NCBI GenBank assembly: GCA_029939785.1
Contig: JAOZSG010000021.1
Span: 1 to 17,556 of the forward strand
Direction: 5' to 3'
Source of the DNA: Fidelibacterota bacterium
Lineage (GTDB): Bacteria > Fidelibacterota > UBA2242 > JAFGTP01
Length of the DNA stretch: 17,556 nucleotides
Below are positions 1-7,758 of this stretch, piece by piece. Each line of letters begins with the position of its first letter. The first letter of the stretch is position 1. A program made the position numbers and the translations under genes. The notes under the pieces were generated by a model. The model ran no database searches and was not told the DNA's origin. It saw only the letters and a list, made by a program, of their open reading frames with translations.

Positions 1-2451
1 TTTACTAGACTGGATATGGATTTATGGGAAAAAACATGTCATAATCCAGTGGAAATCATTAGCAAAATTGATCAAAAAACTCTCAACGACAAAGCCAATG
101 ATGACAGTTATGTTTATCTGCTTGGTAAGGTTAAAGAAGAATTTGATAGATATATTGAAAAAACGACTTGGTTTGAAAATGAAAAAAAATTAAATAAAGA
201 TCTCAAAGTTGCCTATTTTTCAATGGAATATGGAATTACAGAAAGTCTAGCTATTTATTCCGGTGGACTTGGAGTATTATCCGGAGATCATTTAAAATCC
301 TCTTCAGAGTTGGGAATTCCATTAATCGCTGTTGGACTTTCATATCAAAATGGTTATTTCAAACAAAAGTTAAACATAAATGGATGGCAGGAACAAGATT
401 ACCCTATTAATGATTTTTATAATCTTCCCATGTCTGTTGTAAGAGATAAAAATGGAAAATCAATCATTGTTAAAGTATCTTTACCTGGTCGAGATGTATC
501 CATAAAAATCTGGAAAGCCAAAGTAGGACGAATTTCTTTATACTTACTTGATACGAACATAAAAGAAAACTCAGAAGAAGATAGAATTATAACCGCTGAA
601 CTTTATAGTGGTGATAATGAAAGACGCATAAAACAAGAAATTGTACTTGGAATGGGTGGAATAAAAGCCCTTAAGGCTGTTGGTGAAAAAATTAGTATTT
701 GTCACATGAATGAAGGTCACTCTGCTTTTGCCGGTTTAGAAAGAATAAAAGACTTGGTTATAAATGAAAAATTATCATTCCATGAAGCCGTAGTAGCAGT
801 AAAAGCAGCAACAGTTTTCACAACTCATACTCCTGTAAAAGCCGGAATAGATCTGTTTGATTCTGAATTAGTCAAAACCTATTTTCATAATTATTGTAAT
901 GAAGTGGGTGTATCGATGGATGAATTTTTATCCTTCGGACGCGTCAATCAACATGATGAAAAAGAAAAAATATCCATGGCGATTTTGGCAATAAAACTTT
1001 CATACTTAACAAATGGTGTTAGTCAATTACATGGAAAAGTGGCACAAAAAATGTGGCGAAATCTATGGCCTGAAGTCTTGACTCAGGAAGTTCCTATCAC
1101 AGCAGTTACAAATGGTATCCATCACGCTTCATGGATTTCTATGGAACTTGCAGAACTTTTTGACAGATATCTTGGTCCAAAATGGATAGAAGAACCTGCA
1201 GATAATTCAATTTGGAAAAAAGTTGATGATATTCCGGATGGAGAATTGTGGGGTGTCCATGAAAGAAGAAGAGCTCGTCTAGTAGGATTTGCCCGTAAAA
1301 AACAACAAGAATATTTTAGAGAAATCGAAGCTCCAAACTCAATAGTTCAAAAAGCTAAGAGTGTTTTAAATACTAATGCACTTACAATTGGATTTGCCCG
1401 TAGATTTGCGACGTATAAAAGAGCTACATTGATATTTAAAGATCCCGATCGTCTCGCCAAAATATTAAATAATGAAGATAGACCTGTACAAATATTAATT
1501 GCAGGTAAAGCTCATCCTCAGGATAATGAAGGCAAAAAATTTATTAGCGATATTCTTGAACTTACAAAAGAAGACAGATTCAGTCGTAATGTTGTTTTTC
1601 TGGAAGATTACAATATGAATATTGCAAGATATCTTGTTTCAGGTTGTGATATTTGGCTAAATAATCCAAGGCGTGGCTTAGAAGCATGTGGAACCAGTGG
1701 AATGAAAGCAGCAGCCAATGGATGTTTGAATTGTAGTACTCTCGATGGATGGTGGGATGAAATATATTCTCCTGAGATTGGTTGGGCGATAGGAAACCGT
1801 GAAGAATATCAAGATATGGAATTCTGGGATAATTTAGAAGCAGAAGAATTATATACATTACTCGAAAGTCAAATCGTTCCTACTTTTTATAATCGAGGTG
1901 AAGATCGCATGCCAAGGGAATGGATAAAAATGATGAAGCAAAATATGATAACAAACTGTGCCATTTTCAACTCTAACAGAATGCTACAGGAATACACTGA
2001 AAGAATGTATGTTCCAAGTAATGACAGAGCAAAAGAGATGACAAGTGATAATTTCAAATTAACCAGAGAAGTATCTGCATGGAAAGAAAAAATGCGTGCC
2101 GAATGGAATACCCTGAGATTTCTGAAAGTTGATACTGATTCAACTATTGGTGTCAATGTAGGTACAGATTTTAATATCTCCGCAGAAATATATCTTGGTA
2201 ATCTTACACCGGATGATATTGATGTACAACTTTTTTATGGTAAATTAAATAGTGCTGGTCATATTGATGAAGGCGAATTTATATCGATGAATCTAAATGA
2301 AAAAAATGGTGATAATAAATATATATTCAAATCTGATATTGATAAATGGGATAGCGGGCTCAATGGTTTTACTCTACGTATTATTCCAAAGCACAAAGGT
2401 CTTGCAAATCCATTTGAAGATCGTCTGATTTACTGGTTTGAAGAAAAATAG
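1..2451 (+). CDS. glgP: Alpha-glucan (glycogen/maltodextrin) phosphorylase, GT35, 5' partial
   Basis: This enzyme phosphorolyses alpha-1,4-glucans to glucose-1-phosphate in the cytosol. An ATG lies at 16, but the frame is open to base 1 and reads F-T-R-L-D before it, matching the usual RLDPxLWxxxxxNPV stretch of the N-terminal DUF3417-type region. The true start is therefore probably upstream and about 30-60 residues are missing. Numbered from the ATG at 16, the conserved MEYG and YSGGLGVLSGDH segments lie near residues 70-90. The PLP-binding lysine is Lys564 in the CGTSGMK motif. The protein resembles the bacterial/archaeal TIGR02094 branch, of roughly 850 residues, rather than the E. coli MalP branch. 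The C-terminus ends normally in a beta-rich segment. The sirtuin gene begins 5 nt after the stop, which suggests cotranscription. Confidence 0.95.
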   Translation, partial: FTRLDMDLWEKTCHNPVEIISKIDQKTLNDKANDDSYVYLLGKVKEEFDRYIEKTTWFENEKKLNKDLKVAYFSMEYGITESLAIYSGGLGVLSGDHLKSSSELGIPLIAVGLSYQNGYFKQKLNINGWQEQDYPINDFYNLPMSVVRDKNGKSIIVKVSLPGRDVSIKIWKAKVGRISLYLLDTNIKENSEEDRIITAELYSGDNERRIKQEIVLGMGGIKALKAVGEKISICHMNEGHSAFAGLERIKDLVINEKLSFHEAVVAVKAATVFTTHTPVKAGIDLFDSELVKTYFHNYCNEVGVSMDEFLSFGRVNQHDEKEKISMAILAIKLSYLTNGVSQLHGKVAQKMWRNLWPEVLTQEVPITAVTNGIHHASWISMELAELFDRYLGPKWIEEPADNSIWKKVDDIPDGELWGVHERRRARLVGFARKKQQEYFREIEAPNSIVQKAKSVLNTNALTIGFARRFATYKRATLIFKDPDRLAKILNNEDRPVQILIAGKAHPQDNEGKKFISDILELTKEDRFSRNVVFLEDYNMNIARYLVSGCDIWLNNPRRGLEACGTSGMKAAANGCLNCSTLDGWWDEIYSPEIGWAIGNREEYQDMEFWDNLEAEELYTLLESQIVPTFYNRGEDRMPREWIKMMKQNMITNCAIFNSNRMLQEYTERMYVPSNDRAKEMTSDNFKLTREVSAWKEKMRAEWNTLRFLKVDTDSTIGVNVGTDFNISAEIYLGNLTPDDIDVQLFYGKLNSAGHIDEGEFISMNLNEKNGDNKYIFKSDIDKWDSGLNGFTLRIIPKHKGLANPFEDRLIYWFEEK

Positions 2452-2456
2452 AACCA

Positions 2457-3221
2457 ATGTCTGAACTTTTAAACAACCAGGCAAAAGAACGAATATACGG
2501 TGCAAGAAAAGTAGCCGTACTAACGGGAGCGGGAATTTCAGCAGAGAGTGGAATTCCCACTTTCCGTGATACAGATGGGTTATGGACCAAGTTTTCTCCA
2601 ATGGAACTTTCTTCATTTGAAGCCTTTTATAATAATACTGCAATAGTTGCAGAATGGTATAAAAAGAGGAGACACATTATAGAAGAAACAATGCCAAATC
2701 CAGGACATTATGCTTTGGCAGAAATTGAAAAAAAATTCCAATATTTTGATATAATAACTCAAAATATCGATGGATTACATAGCAAAGCAGGCAGTAATAA
2801 CATAATTGAAATACATGGTAATATTATGAAAAATTATTGTATTGATTGCAAAAAAAAATATTCTGCTAAAGAATTTGATACAATATATGAAACAAGTGTA
2901 TCTCATATCCCCAGATGTAATTGTGGTGGTTTAATACGTCCTGATGTTGTTTGGTTTGGCGAATTACTTCCAAAACAAACTATTGAAAAAGCATTTCAAA
3001 AAGCCGAAAAGGCTGATATATTCTTTTCTATTGGAACATCTGCTATGGTCAGACCGGCATCAGATCTACCTATTACTGCTATACAAAATGGAGCATTTTT
3101 AATAGAAATTAACATGAAACAAACTCATTTATCAGATTATACACATTTACAATTGAATGGACCATCAGGAAAAATATTACCACAATTATTAAAAGAAATA
3201 GAAAAAATTTTACATGATTAA
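2457..3221 (+). CDS. cobB: NAD-dependent protein deacylase, SIRT5/CobB-type sirtuin
   Basis: This Sir2-family enzyme removes acyl groups from lysines, consuming NAD+ and producing nicotinamide and O-acyl-ADP-ribose. Visible motifs are GAGISAESGIPTFR (residues 24-37), TQNIDGLH (101-108), catalytic His120 and a GTS motif near the end of the NAD fold. The zinc ribbon has Cys128, Cys131, Cys154 and Cys156. Tyr68 and Arg71 form the Y-x-x-R pair that in SIRT5 and E. coli CobB binds succinyl or malonyl carboxylates, so desuccinylase activity is plausible. At 254 aa the length is normal and there is no export signal. The start is 5 nt after glgP with no obvious Shine-Dalgarno, consistent with translational coupling. 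A run of nine A's (2850-2858) lies in the zinc-ribbon codons. Confidence 0.93.
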   Translation: MSELLNNQAKERIYGARKVAVLTGAGISAESGIPTFRDTDGLWTKFSPMELSSFEAFYNNTAIVAEWYKKRRHIIEETMPNPGHYALAEIEKKFQYFDIITQNIDGLHSKAGSNNIIEIHGNIMKNYCIDCKKKYSAKEFDTIYETSVSHIPRCNCGGLIRPDVVWFGELLPKQTIEKAFQKAEKADIFFSIGTSAMVRPASDLPITAIQNGAFLIEINMKQTHLSDYTHLQLNGPSGKILPQLLKEIEKILHD

Positions 3222-3251
3222 TATAATAAGTAATTTAAAATAGGGAAAAAT

Positions 3252-5345
3252 TTGAAAAATCAATTAAGAAAATTATGGTTTCTAATTTTTATATTTAGTT
3301 TTTTACTTTCAGGATGTGCTTATTATAATACATATTATAATGCACAAATGTATTTTGAAAAAGGTAAAAAAGAATTTGAAAAAGATGAGCAAAAAAGTAC
3401 TTCAACAAAAAAGAAATCAAACACAAAAAATTTCGATCTAGCTATTGAAAAATCACAACGTGTACTTAATAAATACCCAAAAAGTAAATGGTGTGATAAT
3501 TCTATGTACATTATTGCATTATCATATTATTACAAAAAAAATTATTCAACAGCAAAAAAGAAATTTGAAGAATTTTTTGCAACATATCCAAATAGTAAAT
3601 TGAAAATGGAACTAGAAGTTTGGTATGGTCGTATTCTATGGAAAATGGGAGATACAGAATTAGCAATTCATCAATGGCAAAAATCAGCCGAAAAAATAAA
3701 AGATAGAAAATTACTTTCAGAAATATATTATGCTACAGCAGAGTTATTTAAAGAAGAAGAAAAACTTGATTCTGCTATTACATATTATACACATGTTACA
3801 GAAGTACGAGGAGGATCAGACAGACATGCTATCTCACAATTTAGAATTGCGGAATTATACTTATTAAAAGGTGAAATTGAAGAAGCAATATTAAATTTGG
3901 AAAGAGTTGCATCATTTACAGCTGATCCAATATTAAAAAACAAAAAGCAGGTGTTACTTGTCAAAATTTACCGTGAATCAGGTAGATTTAAAAAAGCAAA
4001 AGATCTTATACAAAAACGATTAGCAAGTGAAAAAAACAAAGACATTTGGGGTGAATTAGAATTACAACTTGGTCTTGTTTATCGAGATGAAGGCGATACG
4101 TCAGCAGCATATTCCAGATTTAAACAAATTCCAATAAATTATAAAAAAACAAATGAATCTGCCGGTGCATACTATTATATGGGATTAATGGATATGACTA
4201 TTAATCATGATTATAAAAAAGCTGAAAAAAATTTTTCATCAGTTCCCAAAGAATATTCAAAATCAATATTTTGCTTTGACGCAAAACAAAAAACCTCACA
4301 ATTAAAAAGATTTTTTAATATAAAAAAAGAACTATCAACCGTATCAAAAATTGCAGAAAAAATTTTATTAAAACTAATTTCTCCTGAAAATGATACAATA
4401 CATAATGATATAAATGAAGATATTGATCCCGAAGAATTAAAAAAAGCATTTGAAGAACAAGAAGCAGAAAAAGAAAAAATTGCTAATATAGATACATTAT
4501 CAACTTTTGAAAAATATTATCAAAAAAGATATGAATTAGCTGAATTATATTATTTCAGTTTTCAATTTAAAGATAGTGCAAAAATTATTTTTGAAGACAT
4601 TTCTTCAAAACAATATTTTAATCCTTACATTGATAAATCTTTATATGCGTTATATTATATTTATAAAAAAGAAAAAAATATAGAAAAGGCTGAAAATTAC
4701 AAAAAATTATTAGAAGAAAACTCTCCTGATTCACCTTATTTAAATTATATAAATAATAAAAAATTAATCTTGCCTGAGCAAAACATTTTAGAAAAAGAAT
4801 TATATACAAATGCAGAAAATTATATAGAGTCAAATCCAGATACAGCTATTATTCTTTTTCAAAATATAATTGATAATTTTCCAATTTCTGAAATCTCACA
4901 GCAAAGTATATTAAGTATTGCATGGATTCTTGAATATCGAAAATTTGATTTAAAAAATAGCCTGAATTGGTATAAAACTTTAGTTGATTCATTCCCTGAT
5001 AATAAATCTTTTCAATATGCTAATCAACGATACACTTTTTTAAAACAAATTTCTGATAAAATTGCTCTGGATTCTGCAAAAACTGCTGATTCTTTAATAA
5101 CCGCCCTTGATAGCACTACTATTATTAGTCCTCAGGACACGAATTCTATCGCAATAGATTCATCAGTAATTATGATTGATTCTTTAAATGTTCAAAGTGA
5201 TTCTACAAAAATTATTAATCCGGAAGAAACAGGAACTGAATTACCTCCTATATCAAAACAAAATACAGACTCAATAAAAAAAGAAGAAAAAGAATCTTCA
5301 AATACAAAAAAACAATCAAAAAATCAAAAAAAAGTAGAAAGATAA
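3252..5345 (+). CDS. TPR-repeat outer-envelope lipoprotein with YYNTYYN motif
   Basis: The specific function is unknown. The start codon is TTG, preceded by AGGGA about 6 nt upstream. Residues 1-21 form a lipoprotein signal (basic MKNQLRK, hydrophobic stretch, L-S-G) and Cys22 is the likely lipidated residue. The mature end reads Cys-Ala-Tyr-Tyr-Asn-Thr-Tyr-Tyr-Asn-Ala, a Tyr/Asn-rich signature I associate with TPR lipoproteins of FCB-group bacteria. Several tetratricopeptide-like helical pairs follow (about residues 55-330 and 420-600), with typical YYxA and YPxS patterns. The last roughly 90 residues are low-complexity: D-S-rich, then Lys/Glu/Ser/Asn-rich. A scaffold role in an envelope complex (compare SprE/PorW in Bacteroidetes) is inference. 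It lies 30 nt after the sirtuin gene and 8 nt before pyrK. The gene is very A-rich. Confidence 0.85.
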   Translation: MKNQLRKLWFLIFIFSFLLSGCAYYNTYYNAQMYFEKGKKEFEKDEQKSTSTKKKSNTKNFDLAIEKSQRVLNKYPKSKWCDNSMYIIALSYYYKKNYSTAKKKFEEFFATYPNSKLKMELEVWYGRILWKMGDTELAIHQWQKSAEKIKDRKLLSEIYYATAELFKEEEKLDSAITYYTHVTEVRGGSDRHAISQFRIAELYLLKGEIEEAILNLERVASFTADPILKNKKQVLLVKIYRESGRFKKAKDLIQKRLASEKNKDIWGELELQLGLVYRDEGDTSAAYSRFKQIPINYKKTNESAGAYYYMGLMDMTINHDYKKAEKNFSSVPKEYSKSIFCFDAKQKTSQLKRFFNIKKELSTVSKIAEKILLKLISPENDTIHNDINEDIDPEELKKAFEEQEAEKEKIANIDTLSTFEKYYQKRYELAELYYFSFQFKDSAKIIFEDISSKQYFNPYIDKSLYALYYIYKKEKNIEKAENYKKLLEENSPDSPYLNYINNKKLILPEQNILEKELYTNAENYIESNPDTAIILFQNIIDNFPISEISQQSILSIAWILEYRKFDLKNSLNWYKTLVDSFPDNKSFQYANQRYTFLKQISDKIALDSAKTADSLITALDSTTIISPQDTNSIAIDSSVIMIDSLNVQSDSTKIINPEETGTELPPISKQNTDSIKKEEKESSNTKKQSKNQKKVER

Positions 5346-5353
5346 CTTCTGGA

Positions 5354-6130
5354 ATGAAAAATATCTGCGAATCTATAATAATAGAAAATACACAATTAAC
5401 AAAAGATTACTGGAAATTAAAATTAGAAGCACCAACAATTGCAAAGAATGCTAAACCGGGACAGTTTATAGAAATATATTTTAATAATTCTGTTAAAATT
5501 TTTCCCAGACCTTTTAGCATAGCTGGAATAGATGAAAACAATCTTGTATTAATCTACAAGATCGTTGGTAGTCAGACTAAAAAAATGACCTCCTGGAAAA
5601 CTGGCGAACAACACAGGATACTTGGTCCTCTTGGTAATTTTTTCCAAATTAACAATATTGGAACCAATGTTCTCGTTGGTGGTGGAGTTGGAACTGCTCC
5701 TATGATTTTTTTACGATCACATTTAATCAGCAAAGGATTAGAACCAAAATATTTTTCAGGAGCGAGGAATGATTTGGAATATTTTCCGGAAGAAGTAAAA
5801 AACAGTCAACTATTTATTTCGACTGATGATGGATCAAAAGGGTTCAAAGGTAATGTCGTACAGCATCTTGAAAAAGAAATCCAAAATTTCAAACAACCTA
5901 TCAATATTTATTCTTGCGGTCCGAAAAAAATGATGGAAGCATTAAAAAAATTAGGTCAAAAATATAAAATAAAAGTACAACTTTCAATGGAAACCTTAAT
6001 GGCCTGTGGCATGGGACTTTGTCAGGGCTGTGCAATAAAAACTTATAGTAAAAATGGTGAAGATAAAATTTCACTTGTTTGTAAAGATGGTCCAATATTT
6101 AAAGCAGAAGAGATAAATTTTCATGGTTGA
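5354..6130 (+). CDS. pyrK: Dihydroorotate dehydrogenase B, electron-transfer subunit
   Basis: PyrK carries FAD and a 2Fe-2S cluster and passes electrons from dihydroorotate oxidation in PyrD to NAD+, in de novo pyrimidine synthesis. The ferredoxin-reductase fold shows the flavin motif Arg52-Pro-Phe-Ser55 and the pyridine-nucleotide loop GGGVGTAP (109-116). The C-terminal cluster ligands are Cys218, Cys223, Cys226 and Cys243, spaced C-x4-C-x2-C-x16-C as expected for PyrK. The length of 258 aa is typical. The gene overlaps pyrD by 8 nt, so the two subunits are probably translationally coupled. Only a weak CTGGA element precedes the ATG. Confidence 0.95.
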   Translation: MKNICESIIIENTQLTKDYWKLKLEAPTIAKNAKPGQFIEIYFNNSVKIFPRPFSIAGIDENNLVLIYKIVGSQTKKMTSWKTGEQHRILGPLGNFFQINNIGTNVLVGGGVGTAPMIFLRSHLISKGLEPKYFSGARNDLEYFPEEVKNSQLFISTDDGSKGFKGNVVQHLEKEIQNFKQPINIYSCGPKKMMEALKKLGQKYKIKVQLSMETLMACGMGLCQGCAIKTYSKNGEDKISLVCKDGPIFKAEEINFHG

Positions 6131-7037
6131 TTTAACAATAAAAATATCAGATAAAATAGAACTACAAAATCCTATTATGACCGCTTCAGGTACATTTGGA
6201 TATGGTGATGAATTAAGTACAGTAATAAATACAAATCTATATGGTGGAATTGTTTCCAAATCACTTTCATTAGAACCCAGAATCGGGAATCCTCCTCCAA
6301 GAATTGTAGAAACTCCCAGTGGAATGATTAATTCCATTGGATTAGCAAATATTGGTTTATCAAGATTCTTAGATGAAAAAGCAAAATATTTTCAAAATTA
6401 TAATGGAAAAATAATAATAAATATCGCAGGAAAACAAGATGATGAATTTTATACAATATTAAAAAAATTGGATAAAATTGAGTGGGTTCATGGCTTTGAA
6501 ATAAATGTTTCCTGTCCCAATGTAAAAGAAGGTGGAATTCAATTTGGAACTGATCCTGAATTTATGTTCAAACTAATTCAGCCAATGAGAGATCTAACTG
6601 ATAAATTCCTTATGGTAAAACTTTCTCCAAATGTAACAGACATAGCACAAATGGCAGAAAAAGTACAATTGGCAGGCTGTGATGCTGTTTCAATGATAAA
6701 TACTCTGTATGGTGCAGCAATAGATATTTATTCTGGAAAACCAAAAATTAATACTGTTGTGGGAGGATTATCAGGTCCCGCTATAAAACCTGTCGCAATT
6801 GCAAATGTTATAAAAACCTATAAAGCAGTGGATATACCAATTGTAGGTATTGGAGGAATTACTACAGGTGAAGATGTTATAGAATTTTTACTCGCCGGTG
6901 CTTCTGCCGTGGAACTTGGTACAGTTCACTTTTTTAATCCAAATGCCGTTGATGAAATTTTGCAATTTTTAGTTTCATATTGTAAAAAAATGAATATTAA
7001 ACGTCTCAGAGACATTACAGGTAAAGCAAAAATATGA
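6123..7037 (+). CDS. pyrD: Dihydroorotate dehydrogenase B, catalytic subunit (class 1B)
   Basis: This FMN TIM-barrel enzyme oxidises dihydroorotate to orotate, with electrons leaving through PyrK. The N-terminus has the ASGTFGYG segment after NPIM. Cys131 in the NVSCPN motif is the active-site base typical of class 1 enzymes; class 2 enzymes use Ser. The FMN phosphate site is seen in the GIGGITTGEDV segment near residue 240. At 304 aa it has no N-terminal membrane extension, which fits class 1B and agrees with the adjacent pyrK. It overlaps pyrK by 8 nt at the start and rlpA by 4 nt (ATGA) at the end. No other pyr genes are present in the window. Confidence 0.96.
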   Translation: MVDLTIKISDKIELQNPIMTASGTFGYGDELSTVINTNLYGGIVSKSLSLEPRIGNPPPRIVETPSGMINSIGLANIGLSRFLDEKAKYFQNYNGKIIINIAGKQDDEFYTILKKLDKIEWVHGFEINVSCPNVKEGGIQFGTDPEFMFKLIQPMRDLTDKFLMVKLSPNVTDIAQMAEKVQLAGCDAVSMINTLYGAAIDIYSGKPKINTVVGGLSGPAIKPVAIANVIKTYKAVDIPIVGIGGITTGEDVIEFLLAGASAVELGTVHFFNPNAVDEILQFLVSYCKKMNIKRLRDITGKAKI

Positions 7038-7510
7038 AATCTGTTCTGAATCTTATTTTATTGATAATATTTTTAATAGGACTTACGGATTGTACATCAG
7101 TTCCAAGATATCATTCAGAAAGCACACCAAGACATAAAACCGCGAAACAATTACCAAAAAAAACAAAAAATAAAGTACCATTATTAATAAAAGGTTCAAA
7201 TCATACAGCAATATTAACATCATCTTATTATGGCCCGAAATTCCATGGTCGTCCAACAGCAAGTGGGGAAATATTCGATATGAATGGATTAACGGCTGCT
7301 CATAAAACTTTACAATTAGGCACTATTATAAAGGTAACTTATCCTAAAACAGGAAAATCTGTAATAGTTAAAGTTAATGATAGAGGGCCATTTATCGCAG
7401 GAAGAGATCTAGATCTTTCACTTGGTGCGGCAAAAAAACTTGGTCTTGTAAATGAGGGAGTTGGAAAAGTTAATGTCACTATTATTAAATGGGGTACTGG
7501 AAAAAAATAA
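7034..7510 (+). CDS. rlpA: RlpA-type septal peptidoglycan lytic transglycosylase, short lipoprotein form
   Basis: RlpA is a double-psi beta-barrel lytic transglycosylase that in Pseudomonas cleaves denuded glycan strands at septa. Residues 1-19 form a hydrophobic signal and Cys20 is the probable lipidated residue, although the L-T-D-C lipobox has an unusual Asp at -1. The barrel spans about residues 58-155, with SSYYGPKFHGRPTASGE and VNDRGPF segments. Glu79, His90 and Asp116 have the same spacing (11 and 26 residues) as Glu120, His131 and Asp157 of P. aeruginosa RlpA, so the active site looks intact. There is no C-terminal SPOR domain, so septal targeting must come from elsewhere. The start overlaps the pyrD stop (ATGA), indicating coupling. 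Confidence 0.92.
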   Translation: MKSVLNLILLIIFLIGLTDCTSVPRYHSESTPRHKTAKQLPKKTKNKVPLLIKGSNHTAILTSSYYGPKFHGRPTASGEIFDMNGLTAAHKTLQLGTIIKVTYPKTGKSVIVKVNDRGPFIAGRDLDLSLGAAKKLGLVNEGVGKVNVTIIKWGTGKK

Positions 7511-7554
7511 TGTTGCTGGGTTTCTTTTTATCCCTCCTTTCAGTCGATTAACCT

Positions 7555-7602
7555 CACGGTCAGGAATGACCGTGTTACATAGAACAGGCATTCCTGCCTG
7601 TT
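7555..7602. repeat. Twin G+C-rich hairpins with complementary loops; possible terminator or dispersed repeat
   Basis: Hairpin A has arms CACGGTCA (7555-7562) and TGACCGTG (7567-7574) with loop GGAA. Hairpin B has arms AACAGGCA (7583-7590) and TGCCTGTT (7595-7602) with loop TTCC, followed by TT. The loops are complementary. In addition CAGGAATG (7561-7568) is the exact reverse complement of CATTCCTG (7589-7596), giving a mutually exclusive long-range pairing. Hairpin B could end the glgP-rlpA transcript. The composition contrast suggests an inserted REP-like unit, which is inference because no second copy is in the window. Confidence 0.65.
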
Positions 7603-7631
7603 TTGGGCTCAAATCTACCAACCATTATCCG

Positions 7632-7681
7632 AAACTTTTATAAGATAAAAAATTAATTTTTCTTCAATGGTATAAAAGTTT
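7632..7681. repeat. AT-rich nested inverted repeat
   Basis: The outer arms AAACTTTTATA (7632-7642) and TATAAAAGTTT (7671-7681) are perfect 11-nt inverted repeats. The spacer contains a perfect 14-nt palindrome, AAAAATTAATTTTT (7648-7661). The right arm continues into a T-rich tract, so it might act as a weak terminator. In such AT-rich DNA it may have no function. Confidence 0.4.
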
Positions 7682-7758
7682 TTATTACATTAACTTTCAC
7701 GAGTTTTTTCAATCAATCTGTTTATAAAGAATAGATCCATTTACTGAAAAGGAAAAAG

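Larger units (their letters stand above)
7511..7758. other. Structured intergenic region between rlpA and cdsA
   Basis: This 248-nt gap contains no credible gene. Its left part (about 7541-7610) is much richer in G+C than its surroundings and holds two perfect hairpins. Its right part holds an AT-only nested inverted repeat. A short open frame crosses the hairpins but has no family resemblance and no RBS. No clear sigma70 promoter for cdsA was found; TATAAA at 7723-7728 lacks a matching -35. Confidence 0.6.

Noticed and set aside
1580..2643. Several open frames on the - strand opposite glgP and the sirtuin gene
   Set aside because: They lie antisense to strongly conserved coding sequence and show no family resemblance, initiation signal or sensible composition.
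2850..2858. Run of nine A's in the sirtuin gene as a phase-variation tract
   Set aside because: Long A runs occur throughout this A-rich genome segment, and an intracellular sirtuin is an unlikely phase-variable gene.
7452..7643. Open frame of 63 codons across the rlpA end and the twin hairpins
   Set aside because: It overlaps rlpA in another frame, has no RBS, and its sequence simply reflects the inverted repeats.
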